Positions 1 through 9,336 of a DNA stretch of 64,000 bases are shown in pieces; the stretch's first letter is position 1, and each line of letters begins with the position of its first letter. A model generated the notes under the pieces. The model was not told where the DNA came from. It made no database searches and saw nothing but the letters and a program-made list of their open reading frames with translations. The DNA is from DASXHY01 sp035552155 (lineage in GTDB: Bacteria > Verrucomicrobiota > Verrucomicrobiia > Limisphaerales > DASXHY01). Made by a program: the position numbers and the translations under genes. Location of the stretch: contig DASZLX010000039.1 in assembly GCA_035552155.1 (NCBI GenBank), positions 29,934-93,933 on the forward strand, read 5' to 3'.

Positions 1-778
1 AATGGCGCCCGTTCGGCGTGAGTGTGAGCGAAATTGCGCCCGCGCTTTTTAGCGGGGTGTGAGGGTGCGATTATGAGTGGGCGAGGCGGGATGTTTGTTT
101 TTTTATCCCGAAGGAGACCTCGGCAAAACCCGGAGCGCCGACTTGTAGTCGACTTACCGCCCGAAAAACCACACGTTTAATTTGTCCGAGCGCTGAAACA
201 ACTTCTCCTTCTCCCCCAAGGAGAAGGCCGGGATGAGGGGGAACGAAACCTATTAAATCATTACCGGGCAGTAGTCCGGCGATTTATGAATATTATTCAT
301 TCAAGCTTCAAATTCTCCACTTTCGCATTTGACACCCGTGCTATAAACAAAACAGCAAAAGGAGGGAAGAAAAGGACAAATGGACATGGCACCGAAGCAA
401 TTGAAATTCATGGCGATGCTCTCCGTGCCGGCAGAACAATCCCACCCGCATTCCACAACCACCGAGTATCTGATTTCAAGCGCCATTCAACCCTATTCAA
501 GGCTATTCGGGGGGATGGAGGCACCTCGGCAGGCCCCGTCTGCTCAGACGAACCCCGTTCCAATTTCAATCCCGCTCCATCCATCAATGCATTACCCCGA
601 TTCCAATTTATTCGCCCGAAAAAACGAACCCATTTGGGACGGATTTGAGCCCTTGGACCCGTGCCCTGGGTCTCGGTCGTGCCCGATCGTGCCACATCGT
701 GGTGGGGGGTGTGCCAGGCCCGGACCTGTCCCCCGATGGCTGCTTGTCAAAGCCCGGTGGGTCCATTACTTTCTCACC
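1..778. other. Intergenic stretch, no gene supported
   Basis: No convincing gene is seen. Open frames run through part of it, but their translations are low-complexity, match no family I know and have no plausible start context. The frame of the following protease stays open upstream to about 380, but that extension reads like non-coding sequence. A hairpin-bearing intergenic repeat lies at 202-240. Confidence 0.6.
202..240. repeat. Hairpin-bearing intergenic repeat
   Basis: The arms CCTTCTCC (207-214) and GGAGAAGG (220-227) form a perfect 8-bp stem with a 5-nt loop, followed by a G-rich tail. This C/T-rich then G-rich pattern is a type of dispersed intergenic palindrome I have seen in many bacterial genomes. 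There is no T-run to support a terminator on either strand. Confidence 0.4.
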
Positions 779-1762
779 ATGCTGCGAAAGTTTGTTACTT
801 TGTCCACGCTCGCATTGTGCGTGAACGCCAGGGCGGTGCAGGCGGATATGGTCCAATTAAAGGATAATGCCGCCGTCGTCGGAAAAATCCTCACTGAAAA
901 ACACGACGCGGTCGTGATCGACATCGGCTATACCGTCCTGGTCATCCCGCGCAGTGACATTGAGAAAATCGCCCGGGGCGATGCCGCCGTCGCCGCCCGA
1001 ACCGCCAGCTCTTCCAAGACCGACGCCAAACCCGCCGCCGAACTGAAGCCGGGCTTCTACTCCGCCAACGGCCGGGCCATGCCTGAAAAGAGCGTGCGCG
1101 AACTGGTCAATCAAATCGGCGAAGCCGTCGTCCAGGTGCGCACGCCGAGCGGCCTCGGTTCCGGTTTTATCATTAACCAGGATGGCTACCTCGTGACCAA
1201 TTTCCACGTGATCGAGGGCGAGACCCAAATCTCGGTGGCTGTTTATCATCAGCGTGATGGCCAGCTCGAACCCCGGGTTTACAAACAGGTTCGCATCGTC
1301 GCGATCAACAAGTTTCAAGACATGGCGCTGTTAAAAATCGACGACAAGGACGCGCCGAAATTCAAGTATGTCGTGCTGGGCAGCTCGGACAACCTCGCGG
1401 TCGGTGAAAGTGTTTTCGCCATTGGCAGTCCGCTCGGCCTGGAACGCACCGTCACCGAGGGAATTCTCAGCACCAAAACGCGCGAGCTGGAGGGCGAGCT
1501 TTACCTGCAAACCACTGCCCAGATCAACCCCGGCAACAGCGGCGGGCCCTTGTTCAATATGGCGGGCGAAGTGGTCGGCATCACCAATATGAAAATTACC
1601 TTTGGTGAAGGGCTGGGTTTCGCCATCCCGATCGAAGGCGTGAAATTCTTTTTGGATCATCGCGACGCCTATGCCTATTCCAATGACAATCCGAGCAACC
1701 CCTACCGGTATCTCGAGCCGCCCAGCCGCACTCATCACAACACGGTGGACGAAAATAATTAA
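779..1762 (+). CDS. Secreted trypsin-like serine protease (S1C, HtrA/DegP-like core)
   Basis: Predicted 327-residue exported protease. The start at 779 gives a short positively charged N-terminus and a hydrophobic signal segment; the open frame upstream of it is not protein-like. Residues about 22-70 form a small N-terminal module before a Ala/Lys-rich linker. The chymotrypsin-fold core runs from about 105 to 305. The catalytic triad is visible: His143 in NFHVIEG, Asp181 in FQDMALL, Ser254 in NPGNSGGPLF. No PDZ domain follows, unlike DegP/DegS, so this is the shorter PDZ-less type. It probably cleaves unfolded or specific envelope proteins in the periplasm. The next gene begins 40 bp downstream and may be co-transcribed. 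Family assignment is firm; the substrate is unknown. Confidence 0.92.
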   Translation: MLRKFVTLSTLALCVNARAVQADMVQLKDNAAVVGKILTEKHDAVVIDIGYTVLVIPRSDIEKIARGDAAVAARTASSSKTDAKPAAELKPGFYSANGRAMPEKSVRELVNQIGEAVVQVRTPSGLGSGFIINQDGYLVTNFHVIEGETQISVAVYHQRDGQLEPRVYKQVRIVAINKFQDMALLKIDDKDAPKFKYVVLGSSDNLAVGESVFAIGSPLGLERTVTEGILSTKTRELEGELYLQTTAQINPGNSGGPLFNMAGEVVGITNMKITFGEGLGFAIPIEGVKFFLDHRDAYAYSNDNPSNPYRYLEPPSRTHHNTVDENN

Positions 1763-1802
1763 GACATTTGCGCGTCTGAAAAAACCCTGCAGCCATTCAA
1801 AC

Positions 1803-3713
1803 ATGTACACAAAACCCTGGCGGTTTTTCGGCCTTCTGTTTTTCACTTGTCTCACGCTCACCGCCTCCGCGGCGGTTCCTTCAGTCGAGAAATTGCTCCC
1901 GGATGACACGTTGTTCCTGCTGACCACTCCGGATTTTTCGAAATTGCGCGACATTTACCACACCTCGCCGCAAACGCAGTTCTGGAACGACCCGGCCATG
2001 AAGCCGTTCAAAGACAAGTTTCTTTCCAAGCTCGGCGATGACTTCATTCAACCTCTGGAACACGATCTCGGCATCCATTTCAGCGATTACACGAATCTGC
2101 CTCAAGGCCAAATCACCTTCGCGGTGACCCAAAACGGCTGGCCCGCGGCGGAGGGCCAGCATCCGGGCCTGTTGTTGTTGTTGGACACCAAGGACAAAAG
2201 CACCCAGCTCGATAAGAATATCTCGGACCTTCGCAAGAAATGGGTGGACGCCGGCAAGACCCTGCGCACGGAGAAAATCCGGAACAATGAATTTGTCGTG
2301 CTGCCCATTTCCGACAAGGACATCCCCAAAACCCTCCGGAAATTTTCCGGCTCGGGCCAGGACAGCGATTCCGACGACACGACCACCAATGCGCCGAAAA
2401 GCGAAATCTATATCGGCCACTTCGAATCGTTGCTAATTGTGGGAACGGAGGCCAAGCCGATCGAAAAAATTCTCGTCCATCTGACCGGCGGTGAAATGCC
2501 CTCGCTCGGCGAAGTCGCAGCCTACGACGCCAACCGCCTCCTTCTGTTTCGCGATTCCCCCTTCTACGGCTGGGCGAACACCAAGTCGTTGATTGATTTG
2601 CTGACTCACAAGCCGGCCGGGGACGACCAGGACCCGATGGCCATGTTCAATCCCTCCAAAATTCTGGCTGCGCTGGGATTCAGCAGTCTTAAGACACTTG
2701 CTTTCAGCATCCAGATGGGCAATGACGGCTCCACCGCGCAGTTTTTTGCGAGCATGCCCTCCTCCAGCCGCCAGGGACTCTTTTCGGTTCTCCCCGGAGC
2801 CGTCAAGGACGCCGGCCCGCCTCCATTTGTCCCCGCCGACGTCGAGAAATTTCAACGCTGGCGCATCGACGGACAAAAAACCTGGGCCGCGTTGCAGAAG
2901 GCGTTGAACGACATTTCGCCGCAGGCCAAAGAGGGAATTAATTTCGCCATCGAAACCGCCAATGCCGCCGCCAAACAAAAAGATCCGGATTTCGACATGG
3001 ACAAGAATTTTTTTGGCAACCTCGGCGATGACATCATCACCTATCAGAAATCGCCGACCGGTAACAGCCTCGCGGACCTGAGCTCCGCGCCTTCGCTGTT
3101 CCTGCTGGGCTCGCCCAATCCCGACCAGCTTGTCTCCGCGTTCAAGTACATTTTGGTGCTCGTCAACCAGCAAAGCGCCACGCCGAAGGAACGCGAATTT
3201 CTCGGTCGCAAAATTTATTCCGTGGAACTCAGTCCGGCGATGGCCGGCCCGGGACTCGGCGACAAACCCGCCAAAACACGCTCGCTGAACTATGTCGCCA
3301 GCGCCGGTTACGTCGCCATCAGCACCGACGATTCGATGATCGAAGAATATCTGCGCAGCAGCGATAACCAGCAGAAGGCCCTGCGCGAAACACCGGGCCT
3401 CACCGATGCCATCGCCAAAGTAGGCGGGTCGAACGCTGGCGTCTTTGGCTACGAAAACCAGGCCCAATCAACCCGTGTGGTGTTCGAAGCCCTGCGCAAT
3501 ACCGGCACCAACTCCAGCAGTTCCACCGTGTTCCCGGGCCTCGGCGGCCTGCCCAACGCGGGAACTTTCAAAGACTTGATGGACTTTTCATTGCTGCCGC
3601 CCTTCGACAAAATCTCGAAATACTTCAGCTTCAGCGTCTACACCGCGAGCGCAAACTCGGACGGGTTAACCTTCAAGATGTTTGCGCCCGTGCCGCCGGG
3701 ATTGAGGAAGTAG
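1803..3713 (+). CDS. Secreted protein of unknown function
   Basis: A 636-residue protein. The ATG at 1803 is chosen because a classical signal peptide follows directly: a basic start, a hydrophobic FFGLLFFTCLTLTA core and an ASA-AV cleavage site. The mature part opens with 'LLPDDTLFLLTTPDFSKL', recalling large Verrucomicrobia/Planctomycetes exported proteins in which a domain of this style is annotated only as a DUF (DUF3352-like). I see no catalytic motif and no transmembrane segment after the signal. The stop codon lies inside an octamer repeat array (3712-3743). The lipoprotein at 34794-36455 has a similar general build, but homology is not established. Function unknown. Confidence 0.75.
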   Translation: MYTKPWRFFGLLFFTCLTLTASAAVPSVEKLLPDDTLFLLTTPDFSKLRDIYHTSPQTQFWNDPAMKPFKDKFLSKLGDDFIQPLEHDLGIHFSDYTNLPQGQITFAVTQNGWPAAEGQHPGLLLLLDTKDKSTQLDKNISDLRKKWVDAGKTLRTEKIRNNEFVVLPISDKDIPKTLRKFSGSGQDSDSDDTTTNAPKSEIYIGHFESLLIVGTEAKPIEKILVHLTGGEMPSLGEVAAYDANRLLLFRDSPFYGWANTKSLIDLLTHKPAGDDQDPMAMFNPSKILAALGFSSLKTLAFSIQMGNDGSTAQFFASMPSSSRQGLFSVLPGAVKDAGPPPFVPADVEKFQRWRIDGQKTWAALQKALNDISPQAKEGINFAIETANAAAKQKDPDFDMDKNFFGNLGDDIITYQKSPTGNSLADLSSAPSLFLLGSPNPDQLVSAFKYILVLVNQQSATPKEREFLGRKIYSVELSPAMAGPGLGDKPAKTRSLNYVASAGYVAISTDDSMIEEYLRSSDNQQKALRETPGLTDAIAKVGGSNAGVFGYENQAQSTRVVFEALRNTGTNSSSSTVFPGLGGLPNAGTFKDLMDFSLLPPFDKISKYFSFSVYTASANSDGLTFKMFAPVPPGLRK

Positions 3714-3743
3714 TTTGTGAGTTTGTGAGTTGACGAATGAAGC
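3712..3743. repeat. Octamer array (AGTTTGTG type)
   Basis: Four consecutive 8-bp units: AGTTTGTG, AGTTTGTG, AGTTGACG and AATGAAGC. The array begins within the stop codon of the preceding gene. It is one of twelve 7-8 bp periodic arrays in the window. Confidence 0.6.
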
Positions 3744-3880
3744 AATGAGCCGCCATTAGCATCGTGGAAGCCTACGAGCCACTGCCCGTTGAGTTTCGGT
3801 TGAGATATGAAATTTAAGAGCCCAGATTGCATTCAGAACCTGGCCGCCAGTGGCCGTGGTTGAGCCGTTAGACTGGCACC

Positions 3881-4324
3881 ATGCGAGTATCCGTCATCTT
3901 TTTAGTTTGTTTCGGATTAGTCAGCGGGTGCTCGTCCGATAAGGCCATTGAGAACATTAGGCACAGATTGCTCGTTGAGACAGATTACCAAGCATTGCTG
4001 ACAGCGTCCCGCGTTGTTATGCGGACGCGTGATGAATATAAGCGCGATTCGCGTTGGAAGGAATATGGGCAAGCTGCTGGAACAGAGGTGTCATTCATCA
4101 TGCCCAGCGACCCACGATTGCCCGCTCCGATTCGCGCACTTCACGCTGACACAATCATCTGTCAGGACGATAGGATGGATATTGGTTTTCAGGTCGCCGG
4201 TTATTACAACATGAGCTTTATTGCCTACGCGATTGGGGTTACGAATCAGAGCCGTCGATTGGGAAATCTGAGAGACCAGGAATTGACGGATGGGCTTTGG
4301 TTTTATGAGCAACTTCGACCTTGA
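3881..4324 (+). CDS. Small lipoprotein of unknown function
   Basis: 147 residues beginning with a short lipoprotein signal: MRVS, a hydrophobic stretch, then the lipobox LVSGC (Cys17). After processing by Lgt and LspA it should be lipid-anchored. The rest is soluble, with no domain that I recognise; it mentions no metal-binding or catalytic signature. It stands alone between a plus-strand secreted-protein gene and a minus-strand FG-GAP gene whose end faces it, so it is probably a single-gene unit. The lipobox and sensible length make it likely to be real. Confidence 0.65.
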   Translation: MRVSVIFLVCFGLVSGCSSDKAIENIRHRLLVETDYQALLTASRVVMRTRDEYKRDSRWKEYGQAAGTEVSFIMPSDPRLPAPIRALHADTIICQDDRMDIGFQVAGYYNMSFIAYAIGVTNQSRRLGNLRDQELTDGLWFYEQLRP

Positions 4325-4346
4325 GAGCTGTTTAACAACTCTTAAA

Positions 4347-4370
4347 CCCGTTAATTCTCTAACTCATTAA
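4347..4370. repeat. Octamer array (NNNNTTAA type)
   Basis: Units CCCGTTAA, TTCTCTAA and CTCATTAA, with looser spacing to the left. It lies in the 53-bp gap between two convergent genes and belongs to the window-wide family of short periodic arrays. Confidence 0.45.
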
Positions 4371-4377
4371 CTCGGCC

Positions 4378-6705
4378 CTACTCCTGCGGATAAACCAGGA
4401 TCCGATCGTGCACGAGCACAATCAGGTCGTTCTTCCCATCGCCCGTCACGTCAGCCACCACCGCTTCGCGAGGCTCGGGCAGGTCACTTCGGCGGCTGCG
4501 GAAAGTACGCTCTTCAAACACTTGCCACCGATTCGCCGGGACCAGCTTGTGGTGCGAATCAAAGATGACCAGATCGAGATAATTCCGGGCGGTCTCCAGA
4601 AAAACCAGGTCTTTGCGCCCGTCATTGTTCAAATCCCCGGAAGTCACATCACCCAGGTGCCCGTCTTTAATCGGTGTTTCGTATCCGTCCAGCTCCGTGA
4701 GATCCCACACATCGCCGTGCAGCGGCATCCAGGCGACGTTGTTGAGGCCGAGAAAACCGACCGTATTCGGAGTTGAGCCGCCGAGAGCGACGGGGGTCAG
4801 GCTGCCGAAATCGGAAACCGGCAGGTCCAGGTTCCGCACCACCTGCCACACGCCTTTGCTGTCGCGCTCGCACAAGGTCAATTGCTTCCGCTCGGCATCG
4901 AGCATAAAAAGGGACGGCGTCGCGTTCGTCCCGTTCGAGAGCGCCGCCGCGCCGACGATGCGCGAATTGCTCGCGGTGCCGTTGATTTGCTCCTTCACCT
5001 TGAAGGCCCATCCGCCGCGGTTCGTGGAGCTTTGCAGCGCGTTGTCCGCCTGCAGCACGACGGCGCGAAGAAAATTCTTTTGCGGCAGCAACAACTCCGG
5101 TTTGCCGTCGCCGTCCACGTCCAGAGATGTCATCCACGGCTGCTCGATGGCTCCGCCCGGCGCCGAAACGTCGATTTCCTCGAAATCTTTACCCGCCACT
5201 TGCCGCAGTACCTTCACTTTTTCGTACGGGATCAGCACCACTAGATCCGTCAATCCATCCTGGTCCACGTCCTGAAATGAAATGCTCGTGGGATTGGATT
5301 TGAAATCATCGCTCAACTTCTGCGTTTTGCTTTTCCCGTCCGCCGTGCGCGTGACGAGGGACCGCTTGCCGTCCTGGTCCACAATTACCGCCAATTCGGA
5401 TTTCCCATCAGGTTTCAACGCTCCCGCCGCCATGGCCAACGGGCGGCCCTCCAGCGGAATCAGAGTTGGAAACGGCAGCCGCTGGTTGTCATCCAGGCGA
5501 GATACGCCGATTTGCCGTTCATCAGCGCTCAACATGAAAATATCCGCCTTGCCGTCCCCGTCCCAATCCGCAACCGCCAGGTCAGTGACACCCGCAAGCG
5601 TCGGAAAGGTCTTGGCGCTCGAAAGTGAGCCGTCCTTCTGCTGGAAATAAATCGAGATTTGGCCGCTTTCCGGCTCGGCCACCAGCAAATCAGGCAAACC
5701 GTCGCCGTTGACATCCGCCCACAATAACCCGCGGCGCGCCTTGTCCGTTTTGTTCAGCGGCAATAGCTGCAATTGGCCCTGGCGGAAATTTCCGGACAAT
5801 GGATCCGCCGGCTTGCGCGTGAAACTGGAGATTTGGGCGCGGCCCGAATTTTGCGCGATGGTGATGACTTCGGTCTTGGAATTGGTTTCCAAATTGTCCG
5901 CCCAATAGGACCGGATGGGCGACATCGGAAAATAAACTTCAGGCCCGAGTTCGCCGCCTTTATGTTGCAGGCGGAAGCGGAACGGATCGCGATCTTCCCA
6001 GTTCACCAGCAACAGATCGCTCAAGCCATCACCGTCCACGTCCAGCACCTGCACCGCCTTGACCGAGCCGGAAAAAGGAATCTTTTGCGGTTCCCCGAGC
6101 GTGTGATCCGGCTTTTGCGGAAGGAAATAAACGTAGTTATCCGCCAACAGCACCAGGTCCGTCAGATGATCGCCGTTTAAATCGCCGGTGGTGAGCGCAT
6201 TTTCCGAAAGCTGCCCGTCGTCAATCGGCCAGCGCTTCGGCGCGCTCCAGCCGTTTGTGCCGAGATTATATTGCACCACCAATTCCTTCGGCTCGCCGTA
6301 ATAAGCGATGTCCGGCCGCCCGTCCCCGTTCAGGTCCGCGACGACCAGCGCGGAAATGCGTTTCTCCGACGCAATCGATTCAATGCGAAAACGCGCGTCA
6401 GGCGGCAGCTCGTTCAGTTCCGTTCCGCCGATGGGCTTGGTCTTCGCGGTAAGGTTGGTCTTGCCCGTCTGATTATAAAGGATGTTGATCTTCGAACGCG
6501 AATTATTGGCGATAATGATGTCGTTCAAACCGTCGCCATCAATGTCCGCCACATGAAGCGATTCAATCTGTGGGTCGATGGGGAAAATCTCCGGCCCCGT
6601 AAATCCAAAAGCATTGGTGTCCGTGTTCGTGGCCGCGTGGAGGGAGAAGGAACCGACGCCAAGGACCAGCCAGGCCGAAAAGAAGAGTTGTTTGCGAAAA
6701 CTCAT
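4378..6705 (-). CDS. Secreted FG-GAP/VCBS-repeat protein
   Basis: A 775-residue exported protein. The start at 6705 is preferred over one 60 bp upstream because it places a signal peptide (MSFRKQLFF...SFSLHA) at the N-terminus. The body is a chain of FG-GAP/VCBS repeats with the calcium-loop signature D-x-D-G-D-G-x-x-D, for example DIDGDGLND, DLNGDGRPD, DVDGDGLSD, DWDGDGKAD, DVDGDGKPE and DLNNDGRKD. Such repeats fold as a beta-propeller like the integrin alpha head and usually serve in binding or adhesion outside the cell. There is no sortase, autotransporter or PEP-CTERM tail. Ligand unknown. Confidence 0.88.
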   Translation of the reverse strand: MSFRKQLFFSAWLVLGVGSFSLHAATNTDTNAFGFTGPEIFPIDPQIESLHVADIDGDGLNDIIIANNSRSKINILYNQTGKTNLTAKTKPIGGTELNELPPDARFRIESIASEKRISALVVADLNGDGRPDIAYYGEPKELVVQYNLGTNGWSAPKRWPIDDGQLSENALTTGDLNGDHLTDLVLLADNYVYFLPQKPDHTLGEPQKIPFSGSVKAVQVLDVDGDGLSDLLLVNWEDRDPFRFRLQHKGGELGPEVYFPMSPIRSYWADNLETNSKTEVITIAQNSGRAQISSFTRKPADPLSGNFRQGQLQLLPLNKTDKARRGLLWADVNGDGLPDLLVAEPESGQISIYFQQKDGSLSSAKTFPTLAGVTDLAVADWDGDGKADIFMLSADERQIGVSRLDDNQRLPFPTLIPLEGRPLAMAAGALKPDGKSELAVIVDQDGKRSLVTRTADGKSKTQKLSDDFKSNPTSISFQDVDQDGLTDLVVLIPYEKVKVLRQVAGKDFEEIDVSAPGGAIEQPWMTSLDVDGDGKPELLLPQKNFLRAVVLQADNALQSSTNRGGWAFKVKEQINGTASNSRIVGAAALSNGTNATPSLFMLDAERKQLTLCERDSKGVWQVVRNLDLPVSDFGSLTPVALGGSTPNTVGFLGLNNVAWMPLHGDVWDLTELDGYETPIKDGHLGDVTSGDLNNDGRKDLVFLETARNYLDLVIFDSHHKLVPANRWQVFEERTFRSRRSDLPEPREAVVADVTGDGKNDLIVLVHDRILVYPQE

Positions 6706-6754
6706 AATCAAAATCGTAGCGGAAAATGCCACCGGATGGCGGCCTTGGCGAGTT

Positions 6755-7177
6755 TTATTCACCAATAAAGTGCATCGTCACATGACGAACATGAGGCGCC
6801 CGCCGATGCTCCCACACATAAATACCCTGCCACGTGCCGAGCGCCAGCCGGCCCTGATGCAGCGGAATGCTCAGGTTTACCGTCGTCAGCGCCGTGCGAA
6901 TGTGCGCCGGCATGTCGTCCTCCCCTTCCGCCGTATGGATGAACAGCGGGTCGCCATCGCGCACGAGCCGCGAGAAAAAACGCTCCAGATCGCGGCGGAC
7001 ATCCGGATCGGCGTTTTCCTGAATCAACAACGATGCGGACGTATGTCGCAAATGCAACGTCAGCAGGCCGTTTTTGAAATGATTTTTGGCGATCCAATCC
7101 GCCGCTTCATTCGTGAATTCGTACAAGCCACGCCCTCGCGTCGAAATCGTGATCTCCTGAAAAGATTGATGAAGCAT
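6755..7177 (-). CDS. YjbQ-family (UPF0047) protein
   Basis: 140 residues; the start at 7177 gives the usual family length. Conserved features are plain: LRHTSASLLIQENADPDV near residue 45-60, EGEDDMPAHIRT near 85-95 and GTWQGIYVWEHR near 112-125. These His, Glu and Asp residues line the conserved pocket of the family, and E. coli YjbQ has been reported to have weak thiamine-phosphate synthase activity. The physiological role remains unclear. The gene begins 50 bp after the end of the TPR-protein gene on the same strand and may be transcribed with it. Confidence 0.93.
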   Translation of the reverse strand: MLHQSFQEITISTRGRGLYEFTNEAADWIAKNHFKNGLLTLHLRHTSASLLIQENADPDVRRDLERFFSRLVRDGDPLFIHTAEGEDDMPAHIRTALTTVNLSIPLHQGRLALGTWQGIYVWEHRRAPHVRHVTMHFIGE

Positions 7178-7227
7178 CTGTGCCTTCCCACGAGCGCCTG
7201 GGAGCGCCGGCGTCACGCCGACAAGGT

Positions 7228-9216
7228 TCACTGGCCGGGTTGCGCCGTTTTTTTATCGTCCAACATTTTTTCCAATTCCGGGTTGCGGGGAAACCCGGCG
7301 GCCACCGCCTTATCATAATGCCAGCGCGCCAACTCCACCGAAGGCGGCTGTTGGGTGAGATAAAAGACCGCGAGATTGTTCTGCGCCCCGGCATAATTTG
7401 GGTTCAGCAGAATCGCTTTGCGAAAGGCCGCCTCGGCCGCGTTTCTCATGCCTTTTTGGCTAAGAGTGAGACCGAGGAAATTCTGGATTTCCGCATTCCG
7501 AGGCTCCGCTTTGGCCGCGCGGCTTAAGGCATCCAACGCCTCATCATATTTCCCCTGGCGGAATTTAAGATTGCCAAGAATGGAAAGCGTGAACGCATCA
7601 TCCGGCGTAATCGCCACGGCAGCCTGTAAATTTTTTTCCGCGTCTTCGAGATGACCCATTTCGAGCTGCACGGTCGCAAGGTTCGCCAGCGTGTTGACGT
7701 TCTTCGGGTCGCGGCGCAGCACTTCCAGGTATTTCTTTTCCGCCTGCGCGTAGTTCCCCGCTGAAAAATCCCGTTGCGCTCCCGCCGCCAATTCCGCAGT
7801 TCCCGCTGGCAACTCGCGAGCGGGTTTCTCAGCCGCGTGAGAGGCGGCCACGGCCACATTGGGTTTCTTGAACAACGCCAGCTCTTCTGCCGTATAGGGA
7901 ACAGGCTTCAACTCGTAAACATCGAGTTTCGCCCGCATCGTTTCCAGTTCAGTGGCCAGTTCATCCACGTGGGCCGCCGACCCCGTTTCCTTCCGGGCGT
8001 AAAGCTCCTTTTGAGCCGCGTCCAGTTTCTTCTGCAAATCATCGCGCTCGTGTTCAAGCTGCTTTACTTGATCGCCGTCCTGGTTCGAAGCCGCCGCCGC
8101 CGGAGGCCGGGCGGAGAGTTGTTTCACCCGATTTTGCAAGGCTTCTTTCTCGAGATTCCAAACTTCCTTGTCCGCTTGCAGCGACGCGATCGTAGCTTGT
8201 GCCTGTGCCAACTGACGAGTCACCTCGGGCGGCGGAGGCGCCTGCGAGGACTTCTCCTGGATCGTTTTTTTAAGCGCTGCATTTTCCGTCCGCAACCCTG
8301 CCAGATCAGCATTGCTTGCGGTCAACGTTTTTATCTGGCCGCGCAAGGACTCATTTTCCTGAGCCAACTGTGTGACACGGGTCGTCTGCTCGGAAAGCTG
8401 GCGTTTAGTGTCGGTGAGCTCCTGCTTGGTCTGTTGTAATTGCGCGGAGTTTGCCAGCGCCGCCGCCTTTTCCCGCTCCTGCGCAAGGCTTACCTGCAAT
8501 AATTCATTCTCTTTTTGAATCGAGCGAAGTTTCTCCTGCGCCTGAGCGAATTCACGCGGGTCCGCGCCGGCCGGCCGAGCCGCAAGCGCTTCGCGCAGTT
8601 TCGCCTCCGTCAGTGATTTCTCCCCCTGCAACTGCCTCAATTGATTCTGCAAATCTGCGATTTGATTTTGGAGCTCGGCTGTGGAAGGTCCGGGCTGGGG
8701 AAGCACAATCATCGGCGGCGCTGACGTCCGTACATCAGACGATCCCAGGAGTGCCGGAGTCACGGGAGACAGCGGCGGTGGCGCGGAAGGTTCAGCCTCC
8801 GATGTGTGTGGCGCCGGGGCCGATGCTGTTTGCGGCACGGGCGGTATAACTGGCGCTTTGGGGGTTTGCGGAGATGTCGTCACGGTTTGCGGACGCGGCG
8901 GGGCGGACGCGATCGGAGGCGGCACGCTCGAAGCGCCGGGTATATTCGCCGACAGAATCGTAATTTTCGACGCCAGATAGTTCAGGCGAAAGTGCACCAC
9001 CCGATCGTTCCATCCCGGGTAAATTTTTTGGAACTTTAGCAGCGCCTTTTGAGCCTCCGTATATTTGGCCACCGCCTGCGGCGCCTGGCTGGCGCCAAGC
9101 GAATCGCCTTCCTGGATCAGATTGTAAATTTGGATATACTGGTCATCCGGTCCATCTGCGTGAACACAAGGGAGAAGAACGAACAGCAAAACAACAATGG
9201 CAAAAAGCCGTTTCAT
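7228..9216 (-). CDS. Exported coiled-coil protein with C-terminal TPR repeats
   Basis: 662 residues. A signal peptide (MKRLFAIVVLLFVLLPCVHA) is followed by a module at about 22-85 with the PGWNDRVVHFRLNYL motif, then a Pro/Ala-rich linker. From about 180 to 430 there is a long Gln/Glu/Lys/Leu heptad coiled coil. From about 465 to 640 come four to five tetratricopeptide repeats (for example 'AQAEKKYLEVLRRDPKNV' and 'ALDALSRAAKAEPRNAEIQ'). The layout suggests a periplasmic scaffold or assembly factor; no enzyme domain is present. It is divergently arranged with the HNH gene. Confidence 0.85.
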   Translation of the reverse strand: MKRLFAIVVLLFVLLPCVHADGPDDQYIQIYNLIQEGDSLGASQAPQAVAKYTEAQKALLKFQKIYPGWNDRVVHFRLNYLASKITILSANIPGASSVPPPIASAPPRPQTVTTSPQTPKAPVIPPVPQTASAPAPHTSEAEPSAPPPLSPVTPALLGSSDVRTSAPPMIVLPQPGPSTAELQNQIADLQNQLRQLQGEKSLTEAKLREALAARPAGADPREFAQAQEKLRSIQKENELLQVSLAQEREKAAALANSAQLQQTKQELTDTKRQLSEQTTRVTQLAQENESLRGQIKTLTASNADLAGLRTENAALKKTIQEKSSQAPPPPEVTRQLAQAQATIASLQADKEVWNLEKEALQNRVKQLSARPPAAAASNQDGDQVKQLEHERDDLQKKLDAAQKELYARKETGSAAHVDELATELETMRAKLDVYELKPVPYTAEELALFKKPNVAVAASHAAEKPARELPAGTAELAAGAQRDFSAGNYAQAEKKYLEVLRRDPKNVNTLANLATVQLEMGHLEDAEKNLQAAVAITPDDAFTLSILGNLKFRQGKYDEALDALSRAAKAEPRNAEIQNFLGLTLSQKGMRNAAEAAFRKAILLNPNYAGAQNNLAVFYLTQQPPSVELARWHYDKAVAAGFPRNPELEKMLDDKKTAQPGQ

Positions 9217-9275
9217 GACGATGCATGATACCGCGATATCGAAACGTTTGGCAAGCTAACCACGCGTAACCTTCG

Positions 9276-9291
9276 CGTAACTTACGTTACG
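9276..9291. promoter_or_regulatory. Candidate operator palindrome upstream of the HNH gene
   Basis: CGTAAC and GTTACG form a perfect 6-bp inverted repeat around TTAC. An extra half-site CGCGTAAC lies at 9263-9270, 11 bp (one helical turn) before the matching octamer at 9274-9281. The palindrome ends one base before the -35 box at 9292, a good position for a repressor or activator. Confidence 0.45.
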
Positions 9292-9320
9292 TTGACACAT
9301 CAAGACGGTTTGTGTACTTT
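9292..9320 (+). promoter_or_regulatory. Candidate sigma-70 promoter of the HNH gene
   Basis: A perfect -35 TTGACA at 9292-9297 is separated by 17 bp from TACTTT at 9315-9320. The predicted transcript would start near 9327, about 10 nt before the ATG at 9337, giving a very short leader. Confidence 0.45.
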
Positions 9321-9336
9321 TTCACGGTTGACTGGT

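Noticed and set aside
380..778. N-terminal extension of the serine protease by 133 codons
   Set aside because: The extension has no protein-like pattern and would bury the signal peptide that begins at 779.
2433..3467. Long minus-strand open frame opposite the secreted protein
   Set aside because: It is antisense to a well-supported gene, has no signal, domain or plausible start, and is expected by chance at this GC content.
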